Assembly: GCA_050013075.1 (NCBI GenBank)
Contig: JBEKFZ010000070.1
Span: 1 to 22,343 of the forward strand
DNA from: JBEKIK01 sp050013075
Lineage (GTDB): Bacteria; Planctomycetota; Planctomycetia; Pirellulales; Thermoguttaceae
Direction of reading: 5' to 3'
DNA length: 22,343 bases
The stretch's first letter is position 1. Each line of letters begins with the position of its first letter. Positions 15,500-20,920 of the stretch are shown one piece after another. The position numbers were made by a program, and so were the translations under genes. Under the pieces are notes generated by a model. It searched no databases. It was given only the letters and a program-made list of their open reading frames with translations, and was not told the DNA's origin.

Positions 15500-16423
15500 A
15501 TGGTCGCCACACTCAAACAGCACAAGTCCGAACTTGGATCGGCGACCCATTATTGGCGTCAATTACCCCCACGAATGATGGTATTATACATCACCACCAG
15601 GCAGCAGACGGGCGCGTGGCTGATCGAGGCCCTATCGGCCGACAGCACCGTCCACGTCGAACTGGAAAATGCCTTGGGCACGGCCGCCGGACTGGCCCGC
15701 CTGCGAGACGAAGTCTTCGATGCCGTCCTGGTCAGCCATCTGCCCGGAGATCTCGACGCCCTGGACCTGATCGAGGGCTATCGGGCAGGCGGGGCCGAGG
15801 AGCCGATCCTCGTCCTGGGCTCACAGAGCGAACAGGAAATGGCCGCCCTGTGCCACGAAGTCGGGGCCGACGCCTACCTTTGCGTTCACACCGCCACCAC
15901 GCAAAATTTGATCTGGCTCATCGCCCGGGCGATCCAACGTCATCAACTTTTGCGCGAAAATCATCGCCTCAAGCTGGCTGAACAGTCCCGCCTCCAACGC
16001 GAACACGACGAAGCCGACCGCCTGCTCAAAGAGCAACGGGCCCTAATCGGCGATCTAAAGGCCCTCCGCTCCGGGCAGCGCGAAACTGCCGCCGAGCCGG
16101 TCCTGCCCGACGAACTCCACGCCTACTGCCGGGAATTATTGCGGACATACATAATCATGGGCTCGGGCAATCTGGGCGACGAGTTAAAACACCTGGCCGA
16201 ACTCCTGACGGACGCGGGCCTCACCGCCCGGCAAACCATGCTCCTCCATCTCAAAGTATTGGAGGAACTGCTCCACGGCCTGGGCGCACGCAGCACCCGC
16301 CACGTCATGACCCGGGCCGATTTGCTCGTACTCGAAGTCTTGGTCCATTTGGCCGAAGGATATCAGCGCCGATACCAACAATGCCTCCACCCGCCCCAAC
16401 AACTTATGTTGCCGGGAGTTTAA
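15500..16423 (+). CDS. Pseudo-receiver protein with coiled coil and unknown helical C-terminal domain
   Basis: 307 aa. Residues about 27-145 follow the receiver fold (FDAVLVSHLPGDLDALDLI, EEPILVLGSQS, VGADAYLCVH), but the conserved sites are lost. The phospho-acceptor Asp position reads Val/Ser, the Thr after strand 4 is Gly/Ser, and the Lys after strand 5 is Val/His. Residues about 145-195 are a charged coiled coil. Residues 200-307 are a helical domain I do not recognise (YCRELLRTYIIMGSGNLGDE; then TRADLLVLEVLVHLAEGYQR). GGGGA about 8-12 bases upstream supports ATG 15500; ATG ATG at 15575/15578 is an alternative nearer the fold. It may be an adaptor working with the response regulator downstream. 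Confidence 0.7.
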   Translation: MVATLKQHKSELGSATHYWRQLPPRMMVLYITTRQQTGAWLIEALSADSTVHVELENALGTAAGLARLRDEVFDAVLVSHLPGDLDALDLIEGYRAGGAEEPILVLGSQSEQEMAALCHEVGADAYLCVHTATTQNLIWLIARAIQRHQLLRENHRLKLAEQSRLQREHDEADRLLKEQRALIGDLKALRSGQRETAAEPVLPDELHAYCRELLRTYIIMGSGNLGDELKHLAELLTDAGLTARQTMLLHLKVLEELLHGLGARSTRHVMTRADLLVLEVLVHLAEGYQRRYQQCLHPPQQLMLPGV

Positions 16424-16428
16424 TGAAA

Positions 16429-16510
16429 GATGAATAAAAAGACCGGAGACTGTAGGCTTTAGGCTGGAGGATGAAACTGAAAACTTTGAACCAACCGCTT
16501 GCGGTTTCGC
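16429..16510 (+). repeat. 82-bp dispersed element, copy 2
   Basis: Reverse complement of 8046-8127. In this orientation 16448-16496 parses as seven 7-bp units (GACTGTA, GGCTTTA, GGCTGGA, GGATGAA, ACTGAAA, ACTTTGA, ACCAACC) and ends with the AACCGC-TT-GCGGTT dyad. It starts 6 bp after the pseudo-receiver stop. Confidence 0.85.
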
Positions 16511-16511
16511 G

Positions 16512-16568
16512 CCGACCGCCGTTCACCGACCGCCGTTCACTTACTCCCAATCCCTAATCCCCAATCCC
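16512..16568 (+). repeat. 14-bp direct repeat plus heptanucleotide array E
   Basis: CCGACCGCCGTTCA occurs twice in tandem (16512-16525, 16526-16539). It is followed by 7-bp units CTCCCAA, TCCCTAA, TCCCCAA and a partial TCCC (16544-16568), the reverse complement of the GGGATTR unit at the moxR stop. The array ends about 10 bp before the MazG-like ATG. Confidence 0.8.
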
Positions 16569-16578
16569 TTCCCCTACA

Positions 16579-16929
16579 ATGTCCGACAATCACACCACCA
16601 TTGCGGAACTTCGTCAGTTGGTCAACACATTCGTCGATCGCCGGGATTGGCATCAATTCCATTCGCCCAAGAATTTGGCGATGTCCTTGGCCATCGAAAC
16701 GGCTGAACTCATGGAACATTTTCAATGGATATCGACCGACCAGTCCAGACGCGTGATCGAGCAACCTGAGCAAATGGCGCTGGTGACCGATGAACTGGCC
16801 GACGTCTTTTGCTATGTGCTGGCCATGGCCAATGAGTTGGACCTCGATCTCTCCACCGCCGTGCGGCAAAAAATGGCCAAAAACGAACAAAAATATCCAG
16901 CCGACCAATTTTACGGCCGGGCAAAATAG
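16579..16929 (+). CDS. MazG-like nucleotide pyrophosphohydrolase (dCTPase/RS21-C6 type)
   Basis: 116 aa, the single-domain size. Metal-binding motifs are EXXE at residues 40-43 (IETAELMEHFQW) and EXXD at 72-75 (DELADVFCYVL), with the family opening FHSPKNLAMSLAIE. Enzymes of this group hydrolyse non-canonical or excess (d)NTPs to monophosphates for nucleotide-pool cleaning. There is no recognisable Shine-Dalgarno site; the upstream sequence is a pyrimidine-rich repeat (CCCTTCCCCTACA). Confidence 0.92.
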   Translation: MSDNHTTIAELRQLVNTFVDRRDWHQFHSPKNLAMSLAIETAELMEHFQWISTDQSRRVIEQPEQMALVTDELADVFCYVLAMANELDLDLSTAVRQKMAKNEQKYPADQFYGRAK

Positions 16930-16974
16930 TCCTACACACTTTTTGCCCGGTAAAGTAAACTAAAAGCGTCTAAT

Positions 16975-17049
16975 ATAAAGCCGCGACGGGCACCAACCGA
17001 AGGTTGGTCGGTCGCGGTTCGTGGGCGCGGCCGCCGGTTGCGGCTTTAT
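16975..17049. repeat. Composite hairpin element with TAAAGCCGC ends
   Basis: The outer 10-bp perfect arms ATAAAGCCGC (16975-16984) and GCGGCTTTAT (17040-17049) enclose two inner structures. One is CCGCGAC (16981-16987) pairing with GTCGCGG (17011-17017) around the perfect hairpin ACCAACC-GAA-GGTTGGT (16992-17008). The other is a GC-rich segment at 17018-17039. The 24-nt stretch 16988-17011 differs by one base from 10506-10529. Confidence 0.75.
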
Positions 17050-17118
17050 GCTAGGCGGGCTAAAATTAATAGGGCGGATATCCATAATAGCCATTGATCC
17101 ACTGCCAGGAGTTTTCTT

Positions 17119-17562
17119 ATGTCGCGCGGAACGGTCGGCCGGCCAATGGAAATCCTCATGGTGGAAGACGATCTCGAGGACGCCGGCTCGACGATCGAGG
17201 TCTTGCGCTCCGGCGACGTGCCCTGCCGGATCAGCCTGGTCTGCGACGGCGAAGAGGCCCTTGAGTTCCTTTTCCAACACGGCAAGTTTCGCCGCGCCCC
17301 GCGTCCCGACCTGATTTTGCTGGATCTGCAATTACCTAAAATCGACGGGCGCGAGGTCTTGCAAAAGGTCAGGGCCGACGAAAAACTTGAGCGCATCCCC
17401 GTCGTCGTGCTCACTGCTTCCTTGACGCACCTGAAAATTCTGCAAAGCGAAAATCTTCGCGTGGAAAGCTATTTGAACAAGCCCGTCGACCTGGCCGAAT
17501 TCAGCCGCGTGGTAAAATCCCTCCGCATATTCATGCTCGCCGACGTGCTGCTGCCGCAATGA
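17119..17562 (+). CDS. Rcp1-type stand-alone response regulator
   Basis: 147 aa, one receiver domain. The acidic pair is Asp17/Asp18 (MVEDDLEDA), the phospho-acceptor Asp69 (ILLDLQLPKIDG), Thr99 (VLTAS), and Lys121 (LNKPVD). The LPKIDG and LNKP forms and the longer loop before strand 3 are typical of Rcp1-like regulators that serve phytochrome or hybrid kinases. There is no output domain and no adjacent kinase; the pseudo-receiver gene two positions upstream is a possible partner. An in-frame internal ATG at residue 10 is an alternative start. Confidence 0.92.
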   Translation: MSRGTVGRPMEILMVEDDLEDAGSTIEVLRSGDVPCRISLVCDGEEALEFLFQHGKFRRAPRPDLILLDLQLPKIDGREVLQKVRADEKLERIPVVVLTASLTHLKILQSENLRVESYLNKPVDLAEFSRVVKSLRIFMLADVLLPQ

Positions 17563-17577
17563 AGGGGGCAGTGGGCA

Positions 17578-17619
17578 GGGTTCAGAAGTCAGGGTTCAGA
17601 GGTCAAGGTCCAGAAGTCA
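17578..17619 (+). repeat. Heptanucleotide array, GGGTTCA family (array F)
   Basis: Six 7-bp units (GGGTTCA, GAAGTCA, GGGTTCA, GAGGTCA, AGGTCCA, GAAGTCA) begin 16 bp after the response-regulator stop. The unit is the reverse complement of the CTGAACC unit of arrays A and G. Confidence 0.8.
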
Positions 17620-17649
17620 GAATTTCGAGTTTAAGTGACTGATTGCTTT

Positions 17650-17684
17650 CTGAATCCTGAACCCCAAACCCCGAATCCTGAACC
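17650..17684 (+). repeat. Heptanucleotide array, CTGAACC family (array G)
   Basis: Five 7-bp units (CTGAATC, CTGAACC, CCAAACC, CCGAATC, CTGAACC), followed by AAGGAAC as upstream of moxR, but with no gene start behind it. It faces array F, so the two could fold on each other. The 17563-17837 gap holds only these arrays and a non-coding tail. Confidence 0.75.
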
Positions 17685-17837
17685 CTTACAATACAAGGAA
17701 CTTCAGAAGGCGGCAATTTATCTTTATCCAGCCGTCCTTGCCATAAACGGATGTCAGCAACTGAGCGATGAGAGAACGACCGCTCGGCAGCACGAGGACA
17801 TCATCGTCGAATACACAAAGCGGCGCATATTCGCCAT

Positions 17838-18410
17838 TCATTTCAGTCTGGTCTCGATCTGCTTCCATGCGTTCAGGAACATGGTGAAATCCCGGTTCTT
17901 ATCTGAGAATCGATCAAGGGCGATAAGCTCTTGGTCTGCATTGGCCAAGCCCCTGGTTTCCCAACACCGTCTTGTTTTCGTGACCCAAAAGTAAGAGTGA
18001 ATGCGTTTTTCAGACGTGACATTGATAGATCGAAGTCGCCGCAGCAATTCAGGAGGGGGCATGATAATGAAACTAGTTTTTTTCTCGGCAAAAGATGGAA
18101 GGACGAATATCCAAAAATCAGCATTCGACTTCTGTATCTTTTTCATGTCGTGGGTCCACCATCCGGATGCAAGAAGATGGTTTTGGGCGAGTAGCGACCC
18201 GTGCGTCGGATTGAAGTCCTTGGAAAACTTGACCTGTAGAGACACTGCTTTACTATTTTGGGCGTCTGTCACCAGGAGATCAATACCGGTATCTTTGGAT
18301 GGAATCCACACATTCCAGCGGGGATACGTGCGCTCGATATGTGCTCCGACAAGATACTCACCAGCGTGGACCGTAAACAATGGTTTCATGTACGCCTCAT
18401 ACTTGCCCAT
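17838..18410 (-). CDS. Probable PD-(D/E)XK nuclease-fold protein
   Basis: 190 aa. The N-terminal half fits a restriction-endonuclease-like core: Glu18 (HAGEYLVGAHIER), Asp44 in DTGIDLLVTD, then Gln59-Val-Lys61 in AVSLQVKFS, giving an E...D...QxK pattern. The C-terminal half (NADFWIFVLPSF, then IHSYFWVTKTR) is what follows in DUF4365-like and similar proteins. It is AT-rich relative to its neighbours, with no obvious partner. It may be a lone defence or repair nuclease. MKPLFTVHAG at codon 8, with GAGG just upstream, is an alternative start. Confidence 0.55.
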   Translation of the reverse strand: MGKYEAYMKPLFTVHAGEYLVGAHIERTYPRWNVWIPSKDTGIDLLVTDAQNSKAVSLQVKFSKDFNPTHGSLLAQNHLLASGWWTHDMKKIQKSNADFWIFVLPSFAEKKTSFIIMPPPELLRRLRSINVTSEKRIHSYFWVTKTRRCWETRGLANADQELIALDRFSDKNRDFTMFLNAWKQIETRLK

Positions 18411-18544
18411 TGGCTCTCAAGGAAATGTCCAACATCCCCAACATCAGCATATACTGGTCAACAGATTAATTGCTGTTTAACCCAAAGGATACCTCAGTAT
18501 AACAAAAAGAGCAAAAACATCCATTACACAGCCGATTTTCTCGA

Positions 18545-18573
18545 TTGACAGTATATCATATCCGATATATACT
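18545..18573 (+). promoter_or_regulatory. Strong sigma70-type promoter with operator dyad for the toxin-antitoxin pair
   Basis: TTGACA (18545-18550), a 17-bp spacer, then TATACT (18568-18573). The dyad TATATC-N6-GATATA (18552-18569) lies between the boxes and into the -10, as expected for an autorepressing antitoxin. Transcription should begin near 18580, downstream of the ATG at 18576, so the toxin probably starts at 18603 (or 18588). Confidence 0.65.
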
Positions 18574-18602
18574 TCATGAAGACATTCATGGGAACACGGA
18601 AA

Positions 18603-18986
18603 ATGGCCGAGTCGCAAAGGCCCGAACACGACGAACGATCCCGAAAACCTTTGGTTTGGCTGCATGGTGAGGTGAAAACGCCGCCGTTCACGGCCAAGGG
18701 TCGGCAAGAGGCCGGAATGCTGCTGCGGTTTCTTCAAGAAGGGGAAAAACTGGGAATGCCGTTGGCGGAACCGCTGCCCGACGTTGGAACTCGCTGCAGG
18801 GCGCTGCGGGTAAGGGACGCGGGACACAACTGGCGAATCATGTACCGCATCGACGACGACGCCGTATTGATCCTTGACGTGTATCCGAAAAAGACGCGAA
18901 AAATTCCCGACGAGGTGATTCGTCGATGCCGGGATCGCCTGAAACGGTATGATACGACGGCGAAGGATTTCAAGAAAAGCAGATGA
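18603..18986 (+). CDS. RelE/HigB-type toxin (phage Gp49-like family)
   Basis: 127 aa from ATG 18603. The fold pattern is clear: LVWLHGEVKTPPFTAKGRQE, then LLRFLQEGEKLGMP, LPDVGTRCRALRVRD, NWRIMYRIDDDAVLILDVYPKK, typical of HigB-like mRNA interferases. A longer form from 18576 would begin before the predicted transcript start. The order toxin-then-XRE antitoxin is the HigBA order. The stop is 19 bp before the antitoxin ATG. Confidence 0.85.
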   Translation: MAESQRPEHDERSRKPLVWLHGEVKTPPFTAKGRQEAGMLLRFLQEGEKLGMPLAEPLPDVGTRCRALRVRDAGHNWRIMYRIDDDAVLILDVYPKKTRKIPDEVIRRCRDRLKRYDTTAKDFKKSR

Positions 18987-19005
18987 ATCAGCGGAGGAGC
19001 GAACG

Positions 19006-19383
19006 ATGAATTCGGTAAAACGAAAAGCATTGGAGGCGGCGGGTTGGAAGGTTGGCGACGCCTGCGACTTCTTGAAAATGGATGACGCGGAACGCCAAGT
19101 TCTCGATGCGCGGGTCAAACTCGCCCTGGCAGTTCGACGGCAACGCGAAGCCCGAAACTTGTCCCAAAAAGCATTGGGACTCAAACTTGGGACAAGTCAG
19201 CCACGGGTCGCCAAGATCGAACGCGCCGCCTCGGACGTGTCGCTCGACCAACTCATGCGGGCCTTTGCGGCGGTCGGAGGCCGGATCGTCGTCAAAGACG
19301 CGGCGGCAAAAGCGAAAAAACGCAAGACCGACAAGAAAACGCCGCAAGATACTTTGGTTGTGGAAACTTGCGTATCCAAGTAA
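19006..19383 (+). CDS. XRE-family antitoxin (HigA-like)
   Basis: 125 aa. The N-terminal linker (AAGWKVGDACDFLKMDDAE) is characteristic of antitoxins paired with Gp49-like toxins. The helix-turn-helix covers about residues 42-90 (LALAVRRQREARNLSQKALG, then LGTSQPRVAKIERA). The Lys-rich tail is about 30 residues. GGAGGAG lies 6 bases before ATG 19006; the in-frame upstream ATG at 18949 overlaps the toxin. It likely represses the promoter at 18545. An 11-bp perfect inverted repeat (19157-19167 / 19187-19197) lies within the helix-turn-helix codons. Confidence 0.88.
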   Translation: MNSVKRKALEAAGWKVGDACDFLKMDDAERQVLDARVKLALAVRRQREARNLSQKALGLKLGTSQPRVAKIERAASDVSLDQLMRAFAAVGGRIVVKDAAAKAKKRKTDKKTPQDTLVVETCVSK

Positions 19384-19427
19384 GAATCGTTTTGTGGTAT
19401 CGCTGCGCCTGTTCCATCCCACTTTCA

Positions 19428-20384
19428 CTACGGTTGGAACAATCCCAATTGGCTGCTCCCGCGGACCGCAGGCGGCCAGCGGCCTGAAATGTGGCAAGAG
19501 CCACTGGAGATGTCCGGGTTCTTGCAGGCACAGACAAGGACCTCCAGGCCGTAACGGTGTGCGATGGATTTCAGACGCTCCATGATCTCAACGCGCGCCA
19601 AAGCCGGAAGCGCTAACACCCGGCTGCCCGCCGCATGGATCGCCAAACGCTCGCTCCCGGCAAAGTAGTCCAACATCCTATTGAGCATCAGCTTGTCCTC
19701 AATGTGCCGCCGCAGCGATCCGATCACTGCCGGCCGGAGAAAAAGTACACTGGCGGCAATTCTGCGCACACCAATACAGGCCAATGCCGCACAGAGCGGC
19801 TTAAAACAGTCCGTGCCGTCGGTCACGCCGGGCAAAATCGGGTCGAGCCTCGCCTCGACGGGGATGCCTGCACCGATCAGCTCGGCCGCTTGCGCGAGTC
19901 GCACCTCCGGCATCGCCGCACGGGGTTCAAACGCGGCGGCGATTTCTGGATCAAGAGTAATCAGTCCGACCCGCCCCTGGACCAGTGGTGCATGGGCGGC
20001 CAACAGGTTGCGGTGCGACTCGGGAATCCGCCCCTTGGTGACGAAGGCCACGCCAATGGCCGACTCCAAGAGAAACCTGAACACATCATAAGTCATTTTC
20101 AGGACCTCGGGAATCGGCTGAAAAGGATCGCTCGACGGACTGAAATACACCATGGCGGGATTCTTGCGTTTGCGGCGCATCTCCTCCCGCAGCTTGGCAA
20201 GCGTATTGGTGTAAAATCTAACCTTGCCTTCGCCTGGGTGCGTCTGGTAGCCACGGGCGTAACAGTAGCGGCACTCGTGGGCGCAGCCTGCCGTCAGGTT
20301 GACCGTCGGAACGTGTGCCAGGCAGGCCAAGCTGGAGGGCGTGAGCACTGCCGATTTTCGCTCCACGTGGATAACTTCGACCAT
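19428..20384 (-). CDS. Radical SAM protein, spore photoproduct lyase (SplB)-like family
   Basis: 318 aa from ATG 20384. AAGGT lies 7 bases upstream, so this start is preferred over 20405. The [4Fe-4S]/SAM motif CAHECRYCY uses Cys34, Cys38 and Cys41. VYFSPSSDPFQPIPEVLKMT and LDPILPGVTDG are typical of the SplB-like branch. A second Cys group near the C-terminus (VCACKNPDISSGSCHI) could bind a further metal or cluster. It follows the DUF523 gene by 34 bp and is probably in the same operon. The substrate is unknown; DNA-lesion repair is inferred only from family naming. Confidence 0.88.
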   Translation of the reverse strand: MVEVIHVERKSAVLTPSSLACLAHVPTVNLTAGCAHECRYCYARGYQTHPGEGKVRFYTNTLAKLREEMRRKRKNPAMVYFSPSSDPFQPIPEVLKMTYDVFRFLLESAIGVAFVTKGRIPESHRNLLAAHAPLVQGRVGLITLDPEIAAAFEPRAAMPEVRLAQAAELIGAGIPVEARLDPILPGVTDGTDCFKPLCAALACIGVRRIAASVLFLRPAVIGSLRRHIEDKLMLNRMLDYFAGSERLAIHAAGSRVLALPALARVEIMERLKSIAHRYGLEVLVCACKNPDISSGSCHISGRWPPAVRGSSQLGLFQP

Positions 20385-20418
20385 AGCAATACCTTGATCC
20401 CTCAAATGTCGCTTTCAT

Positions 20419-20877
20419 TCAAGCAACCCGAATAACCTTGATTCCGCCGCGCGTGAGAACTTCGCCAGTGACGCCTTGGCGGTCGCAAGACGGGCTTCCT
20501 CCCTTGAGATAAGCCCGTTTGGCGCCGACGATCTCAGCGATTTCCAAAGCGTATCGTGCGCCGTCGATGTGGAACCGTGTCACGTCCTCTCCGGTCTCCG
20601 GGGCGATGATTCGCAATCCCTCATCAAGAACCTGATTGCCCGTGCCGTGGAGCATCTCGCTTGTTCTTGGCGTCGGCATCCCTCCAAGTTGCTCGGGACA
20701 GATCGGAACCAGCACATATTTCCTCTGCAACCGCTTGATAAGTTCCTCCCGCTTCTTTGGCCTTCGCCCGTGCCAACGACAGGGAATACCCAGCAGGCAC
20801 GCACTGACCAAGACGGGTTTGACATGCTTACCGGCATCGAAAAAGCAGCCTTGTCTTTGGTCGGTTTTACGAGTCAT
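20419..20877 (-). CDS. DUF523/TudS-like thio-base desulfidase family protein
   Basis: 152 aa from ATG 20877. GGAGAA lies 6 bases upstream, which decides this start over the longer frame from 20973. Family cysteines are Cys27 (VSACLLGIPCRWHG), Cys60 (PICPEQLGGMPTPR) and Cys131 (GGSPSCDRQGV), expected to hold a [4Fe-4S] cluster. Characterised DUF523 members (TudS) remove sulfur from thiouracil. Asp follows the last Cys where Gly is usual. It lies between two SPL-like radical SAM genes with 43- and 34-bp gaps, suggesting one transcript. Confidence 0.88.
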   Translation of the reverse strand: MTRKTDQRQGCFFDAGKHVKPVLVSACLLGIPCRWHGRRPKKREELIKRLQRKYVLVPICPEQLGGMPTPRTSEMLHGTGNQVLDEGLRIIAPETGEDVTRFHIDGARYALEIAEIVGAKRAYLKGGSPSCDRQGVTGEVLTRGGIKVIRVA

Positions 20878-20920
20878 GCTATTCTCCTTCCACGATGACC
20901 CTGCGCCAGAACCGATGTCG

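Noticed and set aside
16512..16568. Possible CRISPR-like array from the 14-bp and 7-bp repeats
   Set aside because: Units are directly adjacent without unique spacers and no cas genes are present.
17635..17994. Plus-strand frame starting with repeat-coded NPEPQTPNPEP peptide
   Set aside because: Its N-terminus is heptad array G and the rest is antisense to the nuclease-like gene.
19635..20435. Plus-strand frame of 266 codons opposite the radical SAM gene
   Set aside because: Antisense shadow; the minus frame has the CxxxCxxC motif and a good ribosome binding site.
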